NCBI GenBank assembly: GCA_900541935.1
Contig: UQLZ01000038.1
Span: forward strand, 1-22,284
Direction: 5' to 3'
Source: an uncultured Prevotellaceae bacterium
GTDB taxonomy: Bacteria; Bacteroidota; Bacteroidia; Bacteroidales; Muribaculaceae
DNA: 22,284 bases
Shown: positions 16,625-22,284 of the stretch, piece after piece
How positions within the stretch are numbered: position 1 is the stretch's first letter
Layout of the letters: every line of letters begins with the position of its first letter
Notes under the pieces: model-generated
Seen by the model: the letters and a program-made list of their open reading frames with translations, nothing else
Database searches by the model: none
Told to the model about the DNA's origin: nothing
Translations under genes and position numbers: made by a program

Positions 16625-16657
16625 AAAAAATGCAGAGATAAAATATTTATCTCTGCA
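16625..16657 (-). terminator. Rho-independent terminator after apt
   Basis: A perfect 12-base stem (TGCAGAGATAAA with TTTATCTCTGCA, 16631-16657) closes a 3-base loop. On the minus strand it is followed at once by six T residues (16625-16630). It lies 27 bases after the apt stop and is the strongest terminator in the window. Confidence 0.85.
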
Positions 16658-16684
16658 AATATACGATATTATTTGATGCTCCTA

Positions 16685-17209
16685 TTAATAAGTAATCAAC
16701 GAATTAACCTCAACATCATCAGGGAAGGCATTTCTGCCGTTCAAGAAAGAAAGTTCGATAATAAAATTGATGTAAATCTTTTTAGGATTCATGCTCTTCA
16801 CCAATTCGTAAGCAGCAGCCATAGTACCGCCAGTAGCAAGGACATCATCGTGGAGAACGACAATATCATCAGGAGTGATAGCATCTCTGTGGATTTCGAT
16901 AGTGTCTGTGCCATATTCCTTCGAATAACTTTTTTTCAAAGTGTCAGCAGGCAATTTACCAGGTTTGCGAACAGGAACAAAGCCAGCGTTCAACTCATAC
17001 GCAAGGATAGAAGCACCGATAAAACCTCTTGATTCAATACCAACAACTTTAGTCACTCCCAAATCCTTGTACTGCTCTCTGATAGAGTTTCCAATAACTT
17101 TCAAAGCATCCGCATCCTTAAAAGCAGTCGTCAAATCTTTGAAGACAATACCTTTTGTCGGGAAATCGACAACGTCACGGATAACTTCTTTTACTTTCTC
17201 AAGTTCCAT
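16685..17209 (-). CDS. apt: Adenine phosphoribosyltransferase
   Basis: The 174-residue enzyme converts adenine and PRPP to AMP in purine salvage. The PRPP-binding motif is VVLHDDVLATGGT (117-129), in the form with His before the two acidic residues that I know from Bacteroidota homologues. The N-terminal DFPTKGIVFKDLT (15-27), GIESRGF (57-63) and VPVRKPGKLP (78-87) are standard Apt segments. Length is normal. It is downstream of mnmG, with a 63-base gap holding the parS-like palindrome, and is closed by a strong terminator. I see no clear promoter in the gap, so it is probably transcribed from the ybeY promoter. Confidence 0.96.
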   Translation of the reverse strand: MELEKVKEVIRDVVDFPTKGIVFKDLTTAFKDADALKVIGNSIREQYKDLGVTKVVGIESRGFIGASILAYELNAGFVPVRKPGKLPADTLKKSYSKEYGTDTIEIHRDAITPDDIVVLHDDVLATGGTMAAAYELVKSMNPKKIYINFIIELSFLNGRNAFPDDVEVNSLITY

Positions 17210-17256
17210 TTGATTTATAGTTTTATATTATTATATTCTGATAGTTACGTCTAATT

Positions 17257-17272
17257 TGTTCCACGTGGAACA
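17257..17272. promoter_or_regulatory. parS: parS-like centromere site
   Basis: TGTTCCACGTGGAACA is a perfect 16-base palindrome. It fits the conserved ParB-binding parS consensus (TGTTNCACGTGAAACA in B. subtilis; the CC/GG variant occurs in other phyla). It directly abuts the mnmG stop codon and lies in the mnmG-apt gap. mnmG (gidA) is commonly close to the replication origin and to parAB. CACGTG occurs nowhere else that I noticed in this window. Function is inferred; it was not tested. Confidence 0.8.
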
Positions 17273-19150
17273 TCATCTTCCAAGCAATAGCAATAATATA
17301 TTAATATCGCTTGGCGATATTCCCGGAATGCGGGCAGCCTGAGCAACTGTCTCAGGGTCAATCTTGGTTAATTTCTGCCTTGCTTCGGTAGAAATCGTAT
17401 GAACATCCATATAATTTATCTTGCCACGAAGTTTAACCTTTTCAAGTCTTGAAAGTTTGTCGGCAATTACTCTTTCTCTCTCGATATATCCATTATACTT
17501 AACAAGTATTTCGGCTGCCTCTACAATTTCCTCACGACGCACCTCCTCAATCGAATCGATAAGTTTCTGCAATTGTGGTATCTGCTCGGCAAGCATCATA
17601 ATCGTCAATTGCGGACGGAGAACGAGGTCCTTCAACTTGACAGACTGACGCAGCGGAGAAAGGTTCATTGACTCAAGATAAGGATTAATCAATGCCGCTT
17701 TTGCTGTAAATTTCTCAAGGAATTCAATGATTTTATCGCGTGCCTCCTTCTTGGAAAGCATCAAATCATAGCGTTCCTTTGTTGCCAGACCAATCTCATA
17801 ACCTCTTGGAGTAAGCCGCATATCGGCATCGTCCTGACGGAGGAGAATACGATATTCCGCACGAGAAGTAAACATTCTATAAGGCTCGTCAACGCCCTTT
17901 GTAACCAAGTCATCGATAAGCACTCCAATATATGCTTCATCACGATTAAGGACGAACGGTTCAAGCCCGTTAGAAGACCTATGAGCATTGATACCGGCGA
18001 TAAGCCCCTGCCCTGCTGCCTCCTCGTAGCCCGTTGTTCCATTTACCTGACCGGCGAAATAAAGTCCTTTAACCAACTTTGTTTCGAGGCTGTGACGCAA
18101 CTGTGTCGGGTCAAAAAAGTCGTATTCAATAGCATATCCCGGACGGTAAATCTGGGCATCTGCAAGTGCCGGAACGAGGCTCATAGCCTTAATCTGCACG
18201 TCAAGAGGCAGAGAGGATGAGAAGCCATTCATATAGTATTCGCACGTTGTTTCGCCCTCCGGTTCGAGGAACAACTGATGCGCATCCTTATCGGCAAAGG
18301 TAACAATTTTCGTCTCTATACTCGGACAATACCTCGGACCGATACTTTTAATTGTACCATTATAAAGTGGAGAATCTGGCAAACCCTCTTTCAACGCCTC
18401 ATGCACCTCTGGAGATGTATAAACAATCCAGCATGGTCGTTGCTTCAGCGATCTTTTTACAGAAGGCAGGTAAGAGAACTTATGAAAATCATTCTCTCCG
18501 TCCTGACGCGTAGCCATTTCAAAATGAATGGTTCTACCGTCGATTCTGACAGGCGTTCCCGTCTTCATCCTATCCGCCTTAAAGCCCATTTCAACCAACT
18601 GCTCAGTAATACCATAAGAAGCAGGTTCTGAAATACGGCCTCCTTCAAGGCTCACGCGACCTATGTGCATCAAGCCATTAAGGAACGTACCAGCCGTTAA
18701 AACCACCGATTTTGCCGAGAAAGTAACGCCAAGAGAAGTCTTAACCCCCTTAACGAAACCGTCTTCAACAACAAGTCCAGTAGCGGAATCCTGCCACATA
18801 TAAAGGTTCTCAGTATTTTCGATTACTGCTCTCCAGTTGTCAATAAACTTAACCCTATCCGCCTGGGCACGCGGGCTCCACATAGCGGGCCCCTTAGACC
18901 TGTTCAGCATCCTGAACTGGATAGCCGAACGGTCGGTAACAATACCCATCTGACCGCCAAGAGCATCTATCTCTCTGACTATCTGTCCCTTAGCAATACC
19001 ACCAACAGCAGGATTACAACTCATTTGCGCAATCTTGTTCATATCCATCGTTATGAGCAATGTGCGCGAACCGAGATTTGCCGCCGCACAAGCCGCTTCG
19101 CAACCGGCGTGTCCGGCTCCAATAACTATAACATCATAATCAAACCTCAT
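17273..19150 (-). CDS. mnmG: tRNA uridine-5-carboxymethylaminomethyl modification enzyme MnmG
   Basis: The 625-residue FAD-dependent protein acts with MnmE to build the cmnm5 group on U34 of tRNAs reading codons ending in A or G. It shows the N-terminal FAD-binding fold VIVIGAGHAGCEAACAAANLGS (GAGHAG at 11-16), the family motif MSCNPAVGGIAKG, TAGTFLNGLMHIGR, and a second signature FAGQVNGTTGYEEAAGQGL, followed by the helical MnmE/tRNA-binding tail. Length is normal. It begins 2 bases after ybeY, so the two are cotranscribed. Its 3' end touches the parS-like palindrome. Confidence 0.97.
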   Translation of the reverse strand: MRFDYDVIVIGAGHAGCEAACAAANLGSRTLLITMDMNKIAQMSCNPAVGGIAKGQIVREIDALGGQMGIVTDRSAIQFRMLNRSKGPAMWSPRAQADRVKFIDNWRAVIENTENLYMWQDSATGLVVEDGFVKGVKTSLGVTFSAKSVVLTAGTFLNGLMHIGRVSLEGGRISEPASYGITEQLVEMGFKADRMKTGTPVRIDGRTIHFEMATRQDGENDFHKFSYLPSVKRSLKQRPCWIVYTSPEVHEALKEGLPDSPLYNGTIKSIGPRYCPSIETKIVTFADKDAHQLFLEPEGETTCEYYMNGFSSSLPLDVQIKAMSLVPALADAQIYRPGYAIEYDFFDPTQLRHSLETKLVKGLYFAGQVNGTTGYEEAAGQGLIAGINAHRSSNGLEPFVLNRDEAYIGVLIDDLVTKGVDEPYRMFTSRAEYRILLRQDDADMRLTPRGYEIGLATKERYDLMLSKKEARDKIIEFLEKFTAKAALINPYLESMNLSPLRQSVKLKDLVLRPQLTIMMLAEQIPQLQKLIDSIEEVRREEIVEAAEILVKYNGYIERERVIADKLSRLEKVKLRGKINYMDVHTISTEARQKLTKIDPETVAQAARIPGISPSDINILLLLLGR

Positions 19151-19152
19151 TT

Positions 19153-19587
19153 TTAATTATTTTGGAGTTGTGACAATAAATCAAGTGATTGATTTTCAAA
19201 TCGTTCCATAATTTCACGCTCACCTTCACCCTTATCGTTAACGCCACAAAGATGGAGTATTCCGTGAATAATCACCCTATACAATTCTCTTTGATATGCG
19301 TCGCCAACCATTTCCGAATTAGAAAGAACGGTATCAAGCGAAATAAACATATCTCCGGAAATCCTGTGCGGCTTTCCGTAGTCAAAGGTGATAATATCGG
19401 TATAGTAATCGTGATTTAGAAACTTTCTATTTACTTCAAGTATCTTTTCATCAGAGCAGAATATATAGCAAATATCGCCCACAGATTTCCCCAACCCCCG
19501 GGCTACCTCCTCAATCCAACGCTTCATCAGCGTCTCATCAAGTAAAGGCAAATCAACGCCATCTGCAGTAAAAACAAATTCTGCCAT
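19153..19587 (-). CDS. ybeY: Endoribonuclease YbeY
   Basis: The 144-residue metalloprotein is a single-strand endoribonuclease in 16S rRNA 3' maturation and ribosome quality control. The zinc-binding motif is HGILHLCGVND (108-118): H108 and H112 are retained, while the third ligand position holds Asp (D118) instead of the His of E. coli (HGxLHLxGYDH). I know this Asp from other Bacteroidota, so it is probably a lineage feature and not a defect. The sequence DYYTDIITFDYG (60-71) is the family's conserved DVLSFP-like segment. A strong promoter lies upstream, and it leads the ybeY-mnmG-apt operon, with mnmG starting 2 bases after its stop. Confidence 0.93.
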   Translation of the reverse strand: MAEFVFTADGVDLPLLDETLMKRWIEEVARGLGKSVGDICYIFCSDEKILEVNRKFLNHDYYTDIITFDYGKPHRISGDMFISLDTVLSNSEMVGDAYQRELYRVIIHGILHLCGVNDKGEGEREIMERFENQSLDLLSQLQNN

Positions 19588-19605
19588 AATACTTTAAAAC
19601 AACTA

Positions 19606-19637
19606 CAAAGGTAATGCAAGTTATCAAGAAATCAAAA
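19606..19637 (-). promoter_or_regulatory. Consensus Bacteroidota promoter for ybeY-mnmG-apt
   Basis: Minus-strand TTTTG (19633-19637) and TACCTTTG (19606-19613) are separated by 19 bases and match the TTTG / TAnnTTTG consensus without mismatch. The leader before the ybeY ATG would be about a dozen bases. This is the best promoter in the window. Confidence 0.75.
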
Positions 19638-19662
19638 TCTTTTTTCCAACCAATGCCCTACC

Positions 19663-20895
19663 CTATCCAAAGAAGAAGTAGGCAACGGCAATGCCTGCAA
19701 TAGAACCGACAACATCAGCAAACAATGCAAAAGGCACAGCATATCGTGTTTTTGTCACCCCTACACTACCGAAATAAACGGCAAGGATATAGAACATTGT
19801 ATCAGTGCTACCTTGCACACAGCCGGCAATACGCGCTGGTAAAGAGTCAACGCCAAAGGTATTGATAACGTCAACCATAAGTCCGCGGCTGCCTGTTCCG
19901 CTAAGCGGTTTCATCAAGGCTGTTGGCAAAGCCTCCACCCACGAAGTGTCAAAACCCATTGCTTCAACAAGCCAAGCAACACCGCCAGTAATAACCGACA
20001 TTGCTCCAGATGCGCGGAACATACCGATAGTAACAAGGATGGCAACAAGGTAAGGGATAATCATAACAGCCGTTTTAAAGCCCTCCTTTGCGCCTTCGAT
20101 GAAACTGTCATATACATTAATTTTCTTTCTAACGCCTGCTAATATAAAGCCAAGAATAACGGTCATCAAAATAGCATTTGCTGCAAAGGAACTATACTTC
20201 TGCATCATCTCTGGTGTGAGTGATGAGAAATACCAAACGACAAGGGAAACAAAGCCTATAAGACCCGCTACCCATGTCAGAATTACCTTATCTAAAATAT
20301 TGATTTTCTGTTTTATACACAATGAAACAAGTCCAACAATGCTCGCAACGAAGGTTGCTATCAATATAGGAATAAAGACATCGGTTGGATTAGCCGCACC
20401 GCAACTTGCACGATAAGTCATAATGCCAATAGGTATAAGCACAAGTCCAGAAGCATTAAGAACGAGGAACATCAACATGGCATCTGTCGCGGTGTCTTTC
20501 TTATCATTAAGCGACTGCATCTGCTGCATCGCTTTCAAGCCGAGAGGCGTTGCCGCATTGTCAAGACCAAGCATATTCGCCGAAACGTTCATAAAGATTC
20601 CACCCATTGCAGGGTGATCTTTCGGAATGCCGGGAAAGAGGCGAGAAAACAGCGGACTGATAAGTCTGCCAAAAAACTGGATTACGCCCCCACGCTCCCC
20701 TATCTTCATAATACCCATCCATAACGACAAAACACCTGTAAGCCCTAACGAAAGTTCAAAGGCAGTTGTTGCTGATGAAAATGAGGAATTCATTATATCA
20801 GTCCAGATTTCCACATTGCCGTTAAAAATTGTTTCGTACAGAGCAAAGATGAACGCAAGCACAAAAAATGCTATCCATATATAATTTAAAGCCAT
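19663..20895 (-). CDS. Fused SpmA/SpmB-type membrane protein (nucleoside-recognition/Gate domains)
   Basis: The 410-residue protein is an integral membrane protein with about ten hydrophobic segments. The N-terminal half (to about residue 200) corresponds to spore maturation protein A, with the conserved NMLGLDNAATPLGLKAM segment. The C-terminal half corresponds to SpmB, with IEGAKEGFKTAVMIIPYLVAILV, PLSGTGSRG and CVQGSTDTMFYILAVYFGSVG. Bacillus makes these as two proteins of about 180-200 residues; here they are one chain. Both halves carry the nucleoside-recognition (Gate) domain of Pfam. Despite the name, these proteins occur widely in non-sporulating Bacteroidota; a transport role is likely but the substrate is unknown. 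It is a single-gene unit with its own -7 element upstream. Confidence 0.88.
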   Translation of the reverse strand: MALNYIWIAFFVLAFIFALYETIFNGNVEIWTDIMNSSFSSATTAFELSLGLTGVLSLWMGIMKIGERGGVIQFFGRLISPLFSRLFPGIPKDHPAMGGIFMNVSANMLGLDNAATPLGLKAMQQMQSLNDKKDTATDAMLMFLVLNASGLVLIPIGIMTYRASCGAANPTDVFIPILIATFVASIVGLVSLCIKQKINILDKVILTWVAGLIGFVSLVVWYFSSLTPEMMQKYSSFAANAILMTVILGFILAGVRKKINVYDSFIEGAKEGFKTAVMIIPYLVAILVTIGMFRASGAMSVITGGVAWLVEAMGFDTSWVEALPTALMKPLSGTGSRGLMVDVINTFGVDSLPARIAGCVQGSTDTMFYILAVYFGSVGVTKTRYAVPFALFADVVGSIAGIAVAYFFFG

Positions 20896-20921
20896 AAAAA
20901 CCGAGTTTTTCTAACAATTGA

Positions 20922-20929
20922 CAAAGTTA
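20922..20929 (-). promoter_or_regulatory. -7 element (TAACTTTG) for the SpmA/B fusion gene
   Basis: A full match to TAnnTTTG lies 26 bases upstream of the ATG on the minus strand. The region 19-21 bases further upstream reads ATTATAAG and lacks the -33 TTTG. Confidence 0.55.
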
Positions 20930-21084
20930 CAAAAATTAAAACACTTATAATAACCATTTTAAATTTTTCTGCAAAATTTACACGAACGCGAATTTTGACA
21001 CTAAACGGCTGATTCTACACATTATACGCAAAACTTAACCCTCTGAGATTTTAAAATTTGGAAACAATTCAGGTATTCGGTCAG

Positions 21085-21113
21085 AAAAACGACAAAAAAA
21101 CGGCAAAAAAAAA
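21085..21113 (+). promoter_or_regulatory. Phased A-tracts upstream of the DUF2807 promoter
   Basis: Three A runs (21085-21089, 21094-21100 and 21105-21113) have centres about 10-12 bases apart, close to one helical turn. They end right at the expected -33 position of the promoter below. Such an arrangement bends DNA and can act as an UP-like element. Confidence 0.4.
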
Positions 21114-21135
21114 TTCTGCATTATGCAACTTTTCG

Positions 21136-21143
21136 TAAATTAG
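21136..21143 (+). promoter_or_regulatory. Probable -7 element for the DUF2807 lipoprotein gene
   Basis: TAAATTAG matches TAnnTTTG at seven of eight positions. At 19 bases upstream the sequence is TTC (21114-21116) instead of TTG. The leader before the ATG would be about 30 bases. Confidence 0.4.
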
Positions 21144-21180
21144 CAACGTCTAATGACAAAAGAACCAAAATTCAAACATT

Positions 21181-21903
21181 ATGAAAAAATCCATTCTCTT
21201 CTTCGCAGCAAGTCTTTTATTTGCTATGACTTCTTGCAACGGTCAAATTGTTAAATCGGCAGCGCAAAAATTAGACCTCGATATAACGACAAGCACCAAT
21301 CCAGACACAACAATTATAGCCTCTGATAATTTTGTAACAATAACAAAGGACATCAAACAATTCTCAAAACTGATAAATAACATCGCGGCAGACTTTACTT
21401 ACATACAAAACGAAGATGCACCAAAAATCGTAATTACAGGTCCTGACAATATTATCGAGTTGGTTAAAATAAAAGAGAAAGACAGCATCCTTACTCTCAG
21501 CTTCCCGGATAGGTTAAAAATCAAGCGACAGGAAGACCTGAAAATTACTATCAACTCAAAAGAAATAAATTTAATAACACAAAATGGCGTTGGCAATTTC
21601 TTAGCCGAAAATCTTCACAGCAACAAAATGCGGATAATCAATAATGGTGTTGGTGATTTAAAAATACATAAGGTAGCAACCACAGAACTTGTTATCAAAA
21701 ACAACGGAGTTGGCGACACAAAGATAACGAATATTAAAACCAAAGACCTTGATGCCGACAATCACGGAGTAGGCGACATTACCATTACAGGCTATGCTGA
21801 CTTTGCAGATGTTAAGAACCATGGCGTTGGAGACATAAAAATAGGCGACCTCAAAGCAAAGGAACTTAAAAAGAAAAACAATGGCGTAGGCGAAATTAAA
21901 TAA
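21181..21903 (+). CDS. DUF2807 (GIN-domain) lipoprotein with GVG repeats
   Basis: The 240-residue protein has a lipoprotein signal peptide (MTSC, lipid cysteine 19). Residues about 45-130 match the opening of the DUF2807 'auto-transporter adhesin head GIN domain' fold (a strand pattern such as KIVITGPDNIIELVKI). From residue 135 a strictly regular repeat follows: N[NH]GVGD-x-x-I at GVG positions 136, 156, 176, 196, 215 and 235, so spacings are 20, 20, 20, 19 and 20. The last unit stops right after NGVGEIK. This periodicity fits stacked turns of a right-handed beta solenoid with a Gly-rich turn per rung. The protein is Lys/Asn rich and probably envelope-anchored; its function is unknown. It is divergent from the SpmA/B gene and is followed by a good terminator. 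Confidence 0.85.
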   Translation: MKKSILFFAASLLFAMTSCNGQIVKSAAQKLDLDITTSTNPDTTIIASDNFVTITKDIKQFSKLINNIAADFTYIQNEDAPKIVITGPDNIIELVKIKEKDSILTLSFPDRLKIKRQEDLKITINSKEINLITQNGVGNFLAENLHSNKMRIINNGVGDLKIHKVATTELVIKNNGVGDTKITNIKTKDLDADNHGVGDITITGYADFADVKNHGVGDIKIGDLKAKELKKKNNGVGEIK

Positions 21904-21933
21904 AAATCAATTGTATCATAAGCGAAATGTATT

Positions 21934-21963
21934 ATAAGACCTCTTTATGGGGTCTTATTTTTT
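21934..21963 (+). terminator. Rho-independent terminator after the DUF2807 gene
   Basis: Arms ATAAGACC (21934-21941) and GGTCTTAT (21951-21958) form a perfect 8-base stem with a 9-base loop, followed by T residues to 21963. It lies 30 bases after the stop codon. Confidence 0.75.
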
Positions 21964-22042
21964 GCGTCCGCAAAGAGCTGTTTTGTGGAAATTGTTTTTG
22001 TTCCAGCATGGGCTGACTCATTTGCATAAGCCATTGCCCACG

Positions 22043-22071
22043 GCGGACGAAATACATTTCGTCCCTACAGT
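22043..22071 (+). repeat. REP-like palindrome, unit 1
   Basis: The 29-base unit reads GCGGAC, 12 core bases, then GTCCCTACAGT. The inner part is a hairpin (GGACGAAAT / ATTTCGTCC around AC). It shares its frame with unit 2 on the other strand. Short palindromes ending in CCCTACA are a common intergenic repeat type in environmental bacterial genomes (general knowledge). Confidence 0.7.
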
Positions 22072-22103
22072 TTTACTGATTATCTACATATTATAAACTC
22101 ACT

Positions 22104-22132
22104 ACTGTAGGGACACTCAGCAGAGTGTCCGC
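22104..22132 (-). repeat. REP-like palindrome, unit 2 (inverted)
   Basis: On the minus strand the unit has the same frame as unit 1: GCGGAC, 12 core bases, GTCCCTACAGT. The core differs but remains self-complementary (GGACACTC / GAGTGTCC around a 4-base loop). The two units face each other across 32 bases, like a paired (BIME-type) REP arrangement. Confidence 0.7.
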
Positions 22133-22180
22133 AGTTGCAAATTGCTTGTTCTGCACTCTCCTTTCACTGTCTTTTGATAA

Positions 22181-22284
22181 GATAAGACAAACTGCACCTC
22201 CGAAGAAAAAATCAAGTAAACTTGTTTTTTCTCCTCTCGGTTTGTATTATCTTTGGATAAGACAGGATGCGGTTCGACAAAAGA
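22181..22284. repeat. Hairpin-rich element running off the right edge
   Basis: Inverted arms GATAAGACAAAC (22181-22192) and GTTTGTATTATC (22240-22251) match at 11 of 12 positions. They enclose a second hairpin (GAAAAAATCAAG / CTTGTTTTTTC with one bulge, 22204-22231). A TAnnTTTG match (TATCTTTG, 22248-22255) follows, then an ATG at 22267 starting a frame MRFDKR that is cut by the window end. I recall similar sequence, including short 'MRFDKR' frames, dispersed in Bacteroidales genomes; that recollection was not checked. The stretch from 21964 to 22284 contains no gene. Confidence 0.45.

Noticed and set aside
16631..16657. Regulatory hairpin or riboswitch in the uvrC leader
   Set aside because: The perfect stem followed directly by six T residues on the minus strand is explained fully by termination after apt.
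21585..21903. CRISPR-like direct repeats of about 60 bases
   Set aside because: They are in-frame coding repeats of the GVG motif with codon-level variation, not identical repeats with unique spacers.
22043..22132. CRISPR repeats
   Set aside because: Only two units, in opposite orientation, with variable cores; there is no direct-repeat and spacer periodicity and no cas gene in the window.
1..22284. tRNA, rRNA, insertion sequence or prophage genes
   Set aside because: No cloverleaf-like segment, rRNA-like sequence, transposase or phage protein could be recognised on either strand.

Overview
The window looks like a chromosomal segment of an AT-rich member of the Bacteroidota, most likely order Bacteroidales. 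The evidence is promoters of the TTTG / TAnnTTTG type, lipoproteins with short acidic stretches after the lipid cysteine, a fimbrillin (FimA/Mfa1-like) protein, a type IX secretion-like C-terminal domain, DUF2807 and DUF4836-like proteins, and the gene order ybeY-mnmG-apt-uvrC. Almost every gene is on the minus strand. The exceptions are a gene end at the left edge and the DUF2807 lipoprotein at the right.

Layout, left to right. (a) 1-4393: the end of a plus-strand membrane-protein gene, then a minus-strand surface locus. This locus holds a fimbrillin-type lipoprotein, a large T9SS-like surface protein without its N-terminus, and an AraC-type regulator cut off after its N-terminal part. The regulator and the surface protein are joined near position 4200 in different reading frames, which points to a rearrangement. 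(b) 4394-4695: an AT-rich gap. (c) 4696-8104: operon cdd, Kdo/WaaP-like kinase, uvrD/pcrA-like helicase (transcribed in that order). (d) 8175-8687: a conserved-looking small hypothetical gene. (e) 8801-11128: AraC regulator, tcdA, lolD, tightly packed. (f) 11281-14521: lipoprotein, ABC ATPase, FtsX-like permease, which form an uncharacterised transport or envelope operon. (g) 14786-19587: uvrC, then the ybeY-mnmG-apt operon, with a strong terminator separating apt from uvrC. (h) 19663-20895: a fused SpmA/SpmB-type membrane protein. (i) 21181-21903: a DUF2807 lipoprotein with a regular GVG repeat. (j) 21904-22284: a terminator, two REP-like palindromes in opposite orientation, and the start of a further hairpin-rich repeat that runs off the window.

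The most notable points are a perfect 16-bp palindrome (TGTTCCACGTGGAACA) matching the bacterial centromere site parS, directly against the 3' end of mnmG, which suggests proximity to the replication origin; the araC/surface-protein chimera beside a fimbrillin gene; and the paired REP-like elements, which share a frame and differ in their cores. Most of the rest is ordinary housekeeping: nucleoside salvage (cdd, apt), DNA repair (uvrD, uvrC), tRNA modification (tcdA, mnmG), rRNA maturation (ybeY) and envelope biogenesis (lolD, the LPS-type kinase).
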